DNA of 64,000 bases from Pseudomonas sp. UBA1879 (GTDB lineage Bacteria; Pseudomonadota; Gammaproteobacteria; Pseudomonadales; Pseudomonadaceae), in contig NZ_DDHJ01000015.1 in NCBI RefSeq assembly GCF_002338065.1, positions 384,273 through 448,272 of the forward strand, in the 5' to 3' direction. This document shows, in pieces, positions 17,878 to 26,361 of the stretch. Under the pieces are notes generated by a model. That model did not search any database. It worked only from the letters and a program-made list of their open reading frames with translations, and was not told the DNA's origin. The position numbers and the translations under genes are program-made. The first letter of the stretch is position 1; each line of letters opens with the position of its first letter.

Positions 17878-18552
17878 GTGCAGATTCAACCCTTGGAGCA
17901 AGGCAACCTTTCGGCTCGGGCGTATTTTTCGATTCGTGAAGGGCTGATCGCCGGGAACTTCAAGCCGGGTGAACGCTTGGTCATGCAGGACCTTGCAGAG
18001 CGACTGGGCACCAGCGTCACACCGGTGCGTGAAGCGTGTTTGAGGCTGGTGAGCGAGCGTGGTCTGGAACTCCGCTCCGGCCGGTTTGCCACGGTGCCCG
18101 CATTGACCCGGGCGCGCTATCTGGAGGTCCGTACCATCCGCATTGCGCTGGAAGGGTTGGCCGCCGAAATGGCCACCCATCATGTGACCGACGCCGACCT
18201 GGCCAGGCTTCTGGAGCTGCACAATCTGTTCGAAGAAGCCGATCGAAAGAACGACGGGCTGGCCGCCATGCATCACAACCGAGAGTTTCACTTCACGCTG
18301 TACAGGCTCTCGGGCATGGACATGCTTACCGCTCAAATCGAGGGGTTGTGGGTCTCCATGGGGCCGATCCTCAATCTGTTCTACACCTTTGGCCACAACT
18401 CCTACATCGGGGCCGACGAGCATTTGGTGCTGATGGATGCGCTGCGAGATAAAAAACCCGCGAAGGCGCGCAAGGCCATCGCCGACGACATCCTGCGCGG
18501 CGGCGTCAGCATCCTGAAGTTCATCGATGAAACCGAGGACAAACCGGTTTGA
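17878..18552 (+). CDS. GntR-family regulator, FCD (FadR/VanR-type) subgroup
   Basis: A 224-residue regulator. The N-terminal winged helix (about 10-75) shows LIAGNFKPGERLVMQDLAER and LGTSVTPVREACLRL. The helical FCD effector domain follows, with metal-ligand-like residues in HHNREFHFTLYRLSG and ADEHLVLMDALRD. The start is GTG with AGGAG 7 bp upstream. It is adjacent to the transketolase/aminotransferase locus, which carries three copies of one motif. It is therefore the best candidate repressor of that locus. Confidence 0.9.
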   Translation: MQIQPLEQGNLSARAYFSIREGLIAGNFKPGERLVMQDLAERLGTSVTPVREACLRLVSERGLELRSGRFATVPALTRARYLEVRTIRIALEGLAAEMATHHVTDADLARLLELHNLFEEADRKNDGLAAMHHNREFHFTLYRLSGMDMLTAQIEGLWVSMGPILNLFYTFGHNSYIGADEHLVLMDALRDKKPAKARKAIADDILRGGVSILKFIDETEDKPV

Positions 18553-18779
18553 CCTCGACGAACCCCAGACCGTAATCGATCTTGCGCAGGGTTCAGTCAG
18601 GCACTGACCGTGTCCTGTCGGCAGCCATCAGGCGAACGCTTGCGTGTCTGACCTGACGCTTGCGCGCCTGCGAAGGGTGTCGCCATGTGCCTTGGCAAGC
18701 CTGCCAGACCGCTCAAGGAACGCTGCACAGTCAAGGTCTGCGAAAGCGTTCAGCGCCGCCGCGTCGCGCGGCGGCGTCA

Positions 18780-19742
18780 TCAGCAGACGGTCTTCAGATT
18801 CGCCGCCTTGATCTCGCTCAGAAGCCACTTGCGGAATACGTCCGCTTCCATGGCATTGCGCATGCTCGACGAGCGGATCAAGTAATAGGAAATGTTTTCA
18901 ACCGTGAACGCCTGGTCGTTGAAGGGCGCGACCAGTCGTCCGTCCCGCAGTTCGTTTTCAGCAAGAATGTCACTTTCCAACACAACCCCTAAACCGTTGA
19001 CGGCCGCTTCGATTGCCATTGCCGACCTGTCCAGCCACAAGTCGTGGGCGGGCTTGATGGCGAGATTGCCCAGACGACGAAAGTAGTCGATCCAGTTGAG
19101 CGGGTTGTTGGAGTGGATGAGCGTCACCTTTGCCAGATCCTGCGGCGCGCGCAGGCCGAGTTGTTCAACCAGTTGCGGGCTGCACAACGGCCTGAGACGT
19201 TCGACGAGCAGCGGTTCGACAAACTTCACACCGGTTGGTTGAGGGCCATGGGCGATCGCGATGTCGTAGCGATTGGTATCGAGTTCGTGGGTGTGCAGCG
19301 TGGCGAGGCGTACCTGGAAGTGAGGATTGGCTTTCAAGAAACGCTCAAGACGAGGCTGTAACCATTTCACGGAAAAACTGTTCGGCACAGCGATGTTGAG
19401 AAAGCTGTTCGACGATTGCGGGGCGATCACACTCGTCGCATTGGCCAGCATGCCAAAAGCTTGCTCCACTTCCCGGGCATAGGTATGACCGGCCACCGTG
19501 AGCACGGCATGCCCTGCGTGGCGGTTGAACAGCGGCACGCCAAGAAAATCCTCGAGCTGGCGAATGTGGTGGCTGACCGCTGACGTCGTGATGCCAATTT
19601 CCAGCGCGCCCTGAGTGAAGCTGCCATGCCGTGCGGCCGCTTCAAAAGCGATCAGCGATTTCATTGGCGGCAAGCGAGCGCGACGCGTGCTGTCCACAAG
19701 ATCAGCTTCATCGACCGCTGCTTTTTTCGGAATGGCACCCAT
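18780..19742 (-). CDS. LysR-type transcriptional regulator
   Basis: A 320-residue LTTR of the GcvA-like branch. The HTH reads MKSLIAFEAAARHGSFTQGA and ITTSAVSHHIRQLEDFLG (about 27-65), followed by the substrate-binding domain ending near VENISYYLIRSSS. The start was set at ATG 19740-19742 because AGGGGG is close upstream; the longer frame adds 31 residues unlike the family. It is transcribed like the epoxide-hydrolase-like gene 315 bp upstream. It may control that gene, the TRAP operon, or both. Confidence 0.88.
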   Translation of the reverse strand: MGAIPKKAAVDEADLVDSTRRARLPPMKSLIAFEAAARHGSFTQGALEIGITTSAVSHHIRQLEDFLGVPLFNRHAGHAVLTVAGHTYAREVEQAFGMLANATSVIAPQSSNSFLNIAVPNSFSVKWLQPRLERFLKANPHFQVRLATLHTHELDTNRYDIAIAHGPQPTGVKFVEPLLVERLRPLCSPQLVEQLGLRAPQDLAKVTLIHSNNPLNWIDYFRRLGNLAIKPAHDLWLDRSAMAIEAAVNGLGVVLESDILAENELRDGRLVAPFNDQAFTVENISYYLIRSSSMRNAMEADVFRKWLLSEIKAANLKTVC

Positions 19743-20056
19743 GTTTCCCCCTACGCCCAATCGCACTGTGAACAGGGAGAAAGCAAGTTCTACGCCACAG
19801 GTCATCACGGATTGATGAAGGTCCAGGCCGGACACGCTTCAAGTCACTGCGAAAGCGGGTGGTGTTCGCAGGCGTTGTTCGCAGGCGTCGTTCGCAATCC
19901 TGGGCGTATGAGGCTCAGGTTGGTCGCCCCATGCAGAAACCGCAAAGGGCGTGCACCGGGCTGGTGCGACGGGTCTGGAGTCAACGGCAAAGGGTAGGAA
20001 AGGATCAAGCGGTACGCCGCCTCCCTCATGGCGCAAGGGGGGCGGCCGAAGGGCAG

Positions 20057-20941
20057 TCACTGACACGACGTGAAAAATTTGATCAATTCGGCAGCCAGCA
20101 ATTCAGGATGCTCTTCCGGGATGTAATGCCCACATTCCTCGAACACGCTCCCTGACAGTTGCTCACACAGGGGCTTCATCAATTCAAAAATATCCGGTGC
20201 GCTGCCGACATCGCCACCGATGGCCAGGGCAGGGGTCTTTATCTTGTTGGCGAACAGCGCCTTGTTCTGGCGAATGTCCTCTTCCACCGCCCGGTAGTAG
20301 CCGAGCATGCCACGCAGTCCGCCAAGCGACGCATACGCCTTGACGTATTCATCGACGTCCGCAGGCTCGAACGCGGTCATTGCGTTGGCTGTTTTCTTGT
20401 TGAAGAACCACTCGATCATGACCCGTTCCTTGCCAGACAGCAGGGCTTCCGGAAGGTCGGCCACCGAATTGAAAAGGAAATGCCAGCTTTTCCAATTCGA
20501 CGGCGAGGTGACCGACACTTCTGACTTGAGCGTGATGCCGGGAATATTGCCGTCGATAAACACGATACCGTCCAACTGATCGGCGTAATCGTGGGCGTAG
20601 GGATAGGCGATCCAGGAGCCTATGTCGTGACCCACGTAAAAGTGACGGCCAACGCCGATGGTTTTCAGCACATCATTGATCCGCCGCGCTGCGGTTTGCG
20701 TGTCGTAGCCGCTCATAGGCTTGTCTGAATATCCCTGGCCTGGCAGGTCGATGGCGATGGTCCGGTAATTGTCCGCCAGTAAGGGTTGGATGCGCCGCCA
20801 TGCATAAGCGGTCTGCGGAAACCCGGCAATAAGGACCACTGTCGGCCCGACGCCACCCTCTACCATGTGAAAACGAATATCGCCGCTTTTAACAAAGCGC
20901 CGTGTAAATGTTTTCCCGCCCAGCTGTATCTCACCTGCCAT
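20057..20941 (-). CDS. Alpha/beta hydrolase, epoxide hydrolase/haloacetate dehalogenase-like
   Basis: A 294-residue alpha/beta hydrolase. The nucleophile elbow is VGHDIGSW with Asp, as in soluble epoxide hydrolases and fluoroacetate/haloacetate dehalogenases, not the Ser of esterases. The cap region has LGYYRAVEED. The catalytic His is in EECGHYIPEEHP near the C-terminus, and DLPGQGYSDKP is the loop after strand 4. It should open an epoxide or remove halide by a covalent ester route. It is divergent from the TRAP operon. Epoxide hydrolase is preferred but not certain. Confidence 0.85.
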   Translation of the reverse strand: MAGEIQLGGKTFTRRFVKSGDIRFHMVEGGVGPTVVLIAGFPQTAYAWRRIQPLLADNYRTIAIDLPGQGYSDKPMSGYDTQTAARRINDVLKTIGVGRHFYVGHDIGSWIAYPYAHDYADQLDGIVFIDGNIPGITLKSEVSVTSPSNWKSWHFLFNSVADLPEALLSGKERVMIEWFFNKKTANAMTAFEPADVDEYVKAYASLGGLRGMLGYYRAVEEDIRQNKALFANKIKTPALAIGGDVGSAPDIFELMKPLCEQLSGSVFEECGHYIPEEHPELLAAELIKFFTSCQ

Positions 20942-21219
20942 TGCTCATGCCCTCTTATTTCTAAAGTGAAATAGCGTTCGTGTACTTACACACCTTGGAA
21001 ACCAACAAAGATGTGTTCAGGTCCGGCACTTTCGCGATCAAGAATTTCAGACATTTTGATCATTGTAAATATAGTAATTCCTCACTTTTAGGCTGATGAA
21101 TTTTACTCAACAGGTGTGTTTTTTTTCAACTGGCACATGTACGGGCGACTCTCTAGACTCGGGCTGGAACACCTCAGCAGTGCCTCATCATCAACACGAA
21201 TGTAAAGAGGGATTGAACA
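20942..21219. promoter_or_regulatory. Divergent control region, hydrolase and TRAP operon
   Basis: A 278-bp AT-rich region between divergent starts. It contains the interrupted palindrome GTGTACTTACAC at 20980-20991 and AT-rich stretches near 21060-21090, likely the promoters. Nothing that codes is seen. The nearby LysR protein is the obvious candidate regulator. Confidence 0.45.
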
Positions 21220-22209
21220 ATGAAAGTGATCAAGCGGTTGAGCATCGCGCTGGCGATGGCCACTGTATCCGTTGCGCAGACACAAGCATTCGCTGTTGAT
21301 TGGGACTTCGCCACCGCGAATTCGCCGGGAAATTACCAGACTAAAATCGACGAACAATTCGCTGCAGAGGTTGCCGCAGCCACCCATGACGCCGTGAAAA
21401 TAGCGGTACACCCCGGTGGTCAACTGGGGTTCAAGGGGCCTGAGATGCTTGCCGCCGTGCGAGACGGACTGGTGCCGATCGGTTCCTTCCAAATGACTCA
21501 GCAATCCGGCCTGGTGCCTGTCATGGGCGCATCATCACTGCCTTATGTGGTGTCCGGGTTCGACGAAATGAAAGTCTTTAGAACCGTCAGCAAAGGGTTT
21601 TATGACGACGTGTTCAAACACTACAACCAGAAGTTGTTGTTTGTCGTACCGTGGCCGAGTCAGAACGTATTTTCAAAAGTCGAACTGTCGAGCGCGGATA
21701 TTTTCAGAACCATGAAAATTCGGACCACCGACCGAGCAGGCAGCGACTTTTTCCGAAGTTTGGGCGCTTCTCCCGCACAAATACCCTGGGGCGAAGTGGT
21801 ACCCGCCCTGGCAACCGGTGTGATTGACAGTGTATCGACGTCGACCTCTTCAGCAGTGGATGGTCAGTTCTGGGAATTCCTGAATTATTGCAATGTGGTC
21901 AATTGGCAGACCAACTTTGAAGTGGTCACCGTCAATCTGGATGTGTGGAATGATTTAAGTACGGAAGATCAGAAGCGTATTGAAGACATTGCCACGCGCT
22001 TGGAACCGGTGTTTTGGGACATGGCGAAAGCCGAAGACAGCAAGAATATTGAAACGTTGAAATCCCATGGCATGCACGTTATGGCTCCGCCGTCCACGGT
22101 GCTTGATTTCATGGCGGCAAAAGGCAAACCGACGTGGTCGGCCTTTCAACAGTCTGTGCCCGCCTCACAACCGCTGCTCAAACAATACTTGACCGATGTC
22201 GGCAAGTAA
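21220..22209 (+). CDS. TRAP transporter substrate-binding protein, DctP-type
   Basis: A 329-residue periplasmic protein with a signal peptide (residues 1-26, ending TQAFA). The mature part shows the DctP layout: a conserved arginine in MKIRTTDRAGSDFFRSLGA that usually grips a substrate carboxylate, then IPWGEVVPALATGVIDS. The ligand is therefore probably an organic acid. It is the first of three TRAP genes and overlaps the region read by the DctQ frame by a few codons. Confidence 0.92.
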   Translation: MKVIKRLSIALAMATVSVAQTQAFAVDWDFATANSPGNYQTKIDEQFAAEVAAATHDAVKIAVHPGGQLGFKGPEMLAAVRDGLVPIGSFQMTQQSGLVPVMGASSLPYVVSGFDEMKVFRTVSKGFYDDVFKHYNQKLLFVVPWPSQNVFSKVELSSADIFRTMKIRTTDRAGSDFFRSLGASPAQIPWGEVVPALATGVIDSVSTSTSSAVDGQFWEFLNYCNVVNWQTNFEVVTVNLDVWNDLSTEDQKRIEDIATRLEPVFWDMAKAEDSKNIETLKSHGMHVMAPPSTVLDFMAAKGKPTWSAFQQSVPASQPLLKQYLTDVGK

Positions 22210-22219
22210 GGAGGTGCGT

Positions 22220-22843
22220 GTGCCTATCAAGGAGAAAAGTCTTTCCCCTGACGAAGGCTGCGACGTCAGGCTCTCAGCGAACGACAAATCGAGTGCGCGG
22301 TCATCGAGGATGATCGCTGTAAAAGCAGCTCTCAATGTCGTCGATAAGTTGGCCCGGCTCGACGGTTGGCTCGGCGCACTCTGCCTGTTTTTGCTGTGCG
22401 CCATGATGATTATGGGCATCGTGGTCAGGACTTTGTCCGCTTGGGTGCCCTGGTTACCGCGGGATATTCCCGTTGCCTGGGAGTACAGCTCGTACCTGAT
22501 GGCCGTCACCTTCACGTTTGGCGCAGCGCTGACCCTGAGAGCAGGGGGCCATATCCGGGTCAGGGTGCTATTGGCGAACCTTTCTCCATCGAAGGCCAAG
22601 ATCGTTGAAATGATCGCCGCATTGGCAGGGCTCGCGTTTGCAGTGTTTTTCACGTGGGCAATGGCACACTTTTCGTTCAAAGCCTTTATAGCGGATGAAC
22701 GCTCATTGGCCAGTAACACGCCACTATGGATTCCACAGGCCTTTATTGCCCTGGGTGCGTTGTTATTGGCGCTGCAATTACTTGCTCGGCTGGGGCAGTT
22801 GTACTTGGGCGAGCCTCTCGAGGACAAAAATATCATCCGCTAG
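22220..22843 (+). CDS. TRAP transporter small permease, DctQ-type
   Basis: A 207-residue four-TM membrane protein. I prefer the GTG at 22220, which is preceded by AAGGAGG at 5-nt spacing, over the ATG at 22196 inside the DctP gene. The N-terminal about 35 residues are hydrophilic. The typical DctQ region WEYSSYLMAVTFTFGAALTL, followed by RAGGHIRVRVLL, is in TM2 and its loop. Confidence 0.88.
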   Translation: MPIKEKSLSPDEGCDVRLSANDKSSARSSRMIAVKAALNVVDKLARLDGWLGALCLFLLCAMMIMGIVVRTLSAWVPWLPRDIPVAWEYSSYLMAVTFTFGAALTLRAGGHIRVRVLLANLSPSKAKIVEMIAALAGLAFAVFFTWAMAHFSFKAFIADERSLASNTPLWIPQAFIALGALLLALQLLARLGQLYLGEPLEDKNIIR

Positions 22844-22873
22844 TTATCCGACCTGACAGCAGGGGTTACGTAA

Positions 22874-24178
22874 ATGGGCACAATACTCGCAACGATCGGC
22901 GCCATTTTATTTGGCGGCCTGTCCATCGGAATATGGGTGGGATTGACACTGGCGATAACAGGGTCCTTGGCACTGTTCATTTTCAAGTCCGTCCCGGTGG
23001 ATCGGCTGGTTTCGCAATACGCCTGGAACGTGATGACCAACCAAGAGTTGCTAGCACTTCCGTTGTTCATCGTGATGGGCGAAATTCTTTTTCGCACGCG
23101 TATTTCATCGGCGCTGTTCAAAGGGCTGGCGCCCTGGGCCAGTTTGTTACCGGGTAAGTTGCTGCATTCCAATGTGATTGGCTGTTCGATATTCGCGGCG
23201 ATTTCCGGCTCATCGGCGGCCACCACACAAATTGTCGGCCGTGTGACGTTGTCGGAGCTCGAGAGTCGCGGATACAACAAGGGCATCTCGATGGGCAGCC
23301 TGGCGGGCGCGGGTACGCTGGGTTTTCTGGTGCCCCCGTCCAATATCATGATCGTCTATGGCGTATTGGCTCAGGTGTCGGTTCTCAAGTTATTCGCCGC
23401 GGGCCTGGTCCCCGCGATCATTCTGGCGCTTTGCTTCATGGCCTGGATCGTGATTCATACGACATGGAACAAGACGCTGGTGCCTGCTGAAGATCATCTG
23501 CAAGCCATGACCTGGGCAGAACGTTGCGCAATGCTCAAGTACCTGGCACCCGTGACTTTTTTGATCTTCACGGTGCTGGGCAGCATGTACGGCGGGCTCG
23601 TAACCCCTTCCGAAGCAGCGGCCATGGGCGTTGTTGGGGCACTGATCATTGCCGCGTGGCAACGTGATCTGACCTGGAGCAAGCTCAAGGAAGTCGGTTT
23701 CGGCGCAGTCACCACCTGTTCGATGATTGCATTGATCATCTTCGGCGCATCGATTCTGGGCAGCGCCTCGGCATTTCTGGGGATAGGTCATGCCGCCTCA
23801 TCGTTTGTCGGGCAGTTCAATTTATCGCCCTTCATGTTGTTGCTCGTGCTGTTTCTCGGTTACATCCTGCTGGGGTCTTTTCTCGAAGGCTTTTCCATCA
23901 TTGTGATTACGCTGCCGATTGTATTGCCCATGGTGACAGCGGCCGGCTTCAACGCGATATGGTTCGGTATTTTTCTGGTGATTGTCGTGGAGATTGTTCA
24001 AGTGCATCCACCCATCGGCTTCAACTTGTTCGTTATTCAGGGCATTACCGGCGAAAAACTGTCAGCGGTGACACGCGCCACATTACCTTATTTGGCCATT
24101 CTGATTCTTTTCGGTGTTGCGCTCATCGCGTTTCCGCAAATAGTGCTCTGGCTTCCGGAGCAACTCGGCTTCAAATAG
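22874..24178 (+). CDS. TRAP transporter large permease, DctM-type
   Basis: A 434-residue permease of the usual length, with about 12 hydrophobic segments. The signature SGSSAATTQIVGRVTL and the SMGSLAGAGTLGFLVPPSN motif (about 150-170) belong to DctM, as does LGSFLEGFSIIVITLPIVLP. It works with the DctP and DctQ genes upstream as a sodium-driven high-affinity importer. Confidence 0.93.
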   Translation: MGTILATIGAILFGGLSIGIWVGLTLAITGSLALFIFKSVPVDRLVSQYAWNVMTNQELLALPLFIVMGEILFRTRISSALFKGLAPWASLLPGKLLHSNVIGCSIFAAISGSSAATTQIVGRVTLSELESRGYNKGISMGSLAGAGTLGFLVPPSNIMIVYGVLAQVSVLKLFAAGLVPAIILALCFMAWIVIHTTWNKTLVPAEDHLQAMTWAERCAMLKYLAPVTFLIFTVLGSMYGGLVTPSEAAAMGVVGALIIAAWQRDLTWSKLKEVGFGAVTTCSMIALIIFGASILGSASAFLGIGHAASSFVGQFNLSPFMLLLVLFLGYILLGSFLEGFSIIVITLPIVLPMVTAAGFNAIWFGIFLVIVVEIVQVHPPIGFNLFVIQGITGEKLSAVTRATLPYLAILILFGVALIAFPQIVLWLPEQLGFK

Positions 24179-24187
24179 GCGTGGGCC

Positions 24188-24208
24188 TGCTCGTGCCATA
24201 AACGAGCA
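24188..24208 (+). other. Intercistronic hairpin between TRAP and hydantoinase genes
   Basis: TGCTCGT pairs perfectly with ACGAGCA across a 7-nt loop, 10 bp after the DctM stop. There is no clean T-run after it. It may partially uncouple or protect the two halves of the transcript. Confidence 0.45.
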
Positions 24209-24252
24209 CTTTGCTCCATTCGATAATTACACTTGATCAATGGGATTTAACG

Positions 24253-26361
24253 ATGTCCAGGTTCGCTATTTCAATTGATATTGGTGGCACCTTTACTGAC
24301 TTCGTACTGCTGGACAGTGCACGAAATAAAGTAAAGACGGCCAAAGTACTGAGTACCCCCGGGCGTTCTGACGATGCCATTTTTGCGGGACTTTCGATGT
24401 TGCAGGACACGGCACAACTGGAATTATCCGATTGCGACATTTTTCTGCACGCCACGACGGTCATCACCAATGCCGTCATCGAGCGGCGTGGCCAGGACTT
24501 CATACTGCTGCACACCGAAGGCTTCGGGACAACGCTGGAAACCGGTCGCGAGCATCGGTACAACGTTTCCAACCTACGCCTGGCGTTCCCCAAACCACTG
24601 GCACGCCATGGGCTGAAGATTCCAGTCCAGGAACGTATCTCCTACACGGGCGAAGTTGTGCAGGCGCCCGACAAGGCGTTAGTGCTCAAGCACGTGCGGC
24701 GCATGGTGGAAGAGACCGGCGTCAAGAACTTCGCGATCTGTTTCTTGCACTCGTTCCAGAATCAGGCCCACGAGTCGGTCGTGGCACAGTGGATCATCGA
24801 AGCGTTTCCCGACGCGTTCGTCTCGACCTCCAGCGCGGTAGCACCCCGCTCGGGTGAGTACGAGCGCTGGATCACCTGCGCGGTCAACGCGTACACCAAG
24901 CCATTACTGGGCGAGTACGCCAAGCGTCTGGTCGACAAAACGCAGAAGGCGGGCTTCGAGGGTCGGCTGCTGATGATGACGTCGTCGGGGTTGCCGTTGC
25001 CCATCGCGCATTGCGTGAGCACGCCGGCGCGGCTGATTGAATCCGGCCCGGCGGCCGGGGTGCTGGCTGCTCGCGAAATTGCCGCACGCAACCGTGACGC
25101 TGCCAGTGAAAGCCCGGTGCCATTGGTGTTGGCGTATGACATGGGAGGCACCACCGCCAAGGGCGCGTTCCTGATCGCAGGTCGCGTCGACGTTGAGGCG
25201 GGGCTTGAGGTGGCGCGCGAAGGGGCGTTCGAGGCCGGTAGCGGTTTCCCGTTGATGATCCCGGCGCTGGACCTCATCGAGATCGGCGCTGGCGGTGGCA
25301 GCATTGCCGAAGTCGACGAGCGTGGTGCTATCGCGGTGGGCCCTCGCAGCGCAGGTGCCGTGCCTGGCCCGGCGTGCTATGCACGGGGTGGCGAGAGCGC
25401 GACGGTCACCGACGCCAACCTCTTTCTGGGTTTCCTGGGCGAGGAAAACTTCCGCAACAGTGGCATCGATGCCACCCGCGCGCTGGCCGAACAGGCGATC
25501 CAGAACACCATTGCTCGCCCGCTGGATATTTCCGTGGAGCGCGCGGCGATTGGCATCCATCGCACCATCAACGAGAACGTCGCCCGGGCGTTTCGCGTGC
25601 ATGCCGCGGAATTGGGTATCGACTACCGTCAGGCCACCCTGGTGACTACCGGGGGATCGTCGCCGGTTCATGCCTTGCCCATCGCGCAGTTGTTGTCCAT
25701 CCGCCGGGTCATTTTTCCATTTGCCGCAGGTGTGGCATCGGCCATGGGTCAGTTCTCCAGCAGCGAAGGGATTGTTCTGCAGCAAACACATGAAGTCGAC
25801 CTCGCGGAACTCAGCGGCGCCGTGCTCGCCCGTGAAGTCAACCGTCTGGTCGAGGCTGAGCCTTACGCTCACCAACTGGTGCGAACCGGTGCGCAGACCG
25901 TCGTCAAGCTGGGGATGCGCTATGAGGGACAGGATTCGGAAGTCACCGTCGAGGTGGGCACTGACGGGGCGTTCCTGGATTACGTCGCCATCAAGGACAG
26001 ATTCCTGGCGGCCTACAAAGAAGTGTTCGGGCTGAATTTCCCCGACTACGGGATTGAGGTCAGCACATGGGTGGTGGAAGTGTCGCGTCCTGAAACGCTC
26101 AAGGCGGTACGCGACTTCACGTACGACGCGCTGACCCCGGACGCCACCCTGGAGAAAGCTCCACGACACTGTTTTATCAAAGTCGCCGAGACCGAGGCCT
26201 GGACGCAAGTGCCGGTTTTCAACCGATACGCGCTGCCCATCGGCTGGCGTACCTCGGGGCCTGCGCTGGTGGAGGAGGCTGACACCACTATCTACATCCC
26301 TGCTTCGGTTGACGCTTATATCGCGCCGACGCTCGACCTTATTGCGGAGTTGAAATCGTGA
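24253..26361 (+). CDS. hyuA: Hydantoinase/oxoprolinase-family protein, HyuA-like subunit
   Basis: A 702-residue subunit of the ATP-dependent hydantoinase/5-oxoprolinase/acetone-carboxylase family. The N-terminal actin-like ATP site is IDIGGTFTDFVLLD (about residues 8-21). SSGLPLPIAHCV, RLIESGPAAGVLAARE and AYDMGGTTAKG (about 295-305) are the central ATPase motifs. Related enzymes use ATP to open cyclic amides or to carboxylate ketones. It overlaps HyuB by GTGA. ATG 24253 was chosen because family homology begins there; the ribosome site is weak. Confidence 0.92.
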   Translation: MSRFAISIDIGGTFTDFVLLDSARNKVKTAKVLSTPGRSDDAIFAGLSMLQDTAQLELSDCDIFLHATTVITNAVIERRGQDFILLHTEGFGTTLETGREHRYNVSNLRLAFPKPLARHGLKIPVQERISYTGEVVQAPDKALVLKHVRRMVEETGVKNFAICFLHSFQNQAHESVVAQWIIEAFPDAFVSTSSAVAPRSGEYERWITCAVNAYTKPLLGEYAKRLVDKTQKAGFEGRLLMMTSSGLPLPIAHCVSTPARLIESGPAAGVLAAREIAARNRDAASESPVPLVLAYDMGGTTAKGAFLIAGRVDVEAGLEVAREGAFEAGSGFPLMIPALDLIEIGAGGGSIAEVDERGAIAVGPRSAGAVPGPACYARGGESATVTDANLFLGFLGEENFRNSGIDATRALAEQAIQNTIARPLDISVERAAIGIHRTINENVARAFRVHAAELGIDYRQATLVTTGGSSPVHALPIAQLLSIRRVIFPFAAGVASAMGQFSSSEGIVLQQTHEVDLAELSGAVLAREVNRLVEAEPYAHQLVRTGAQTVVKLGMRYEGQDSEVTVEVGTDGAFLDYVAIKDRFLAAYKEVFGLNFPDYGIEVSTWVVEVSRPETLKAVRDFTYDALTPDATLEKAPRHCFIKVAETEAWTQVPVFNRYALPIGWRTSGPALVEEADTTIYIPASVDAYIAPTLDLIAELKS

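Noticed and set aside
19864..19895. Small direct repeat of GTTCGCAGGCGT type in the LysR-hydrolase gap
   Set aside because: Too short and imperfect to assign a function.
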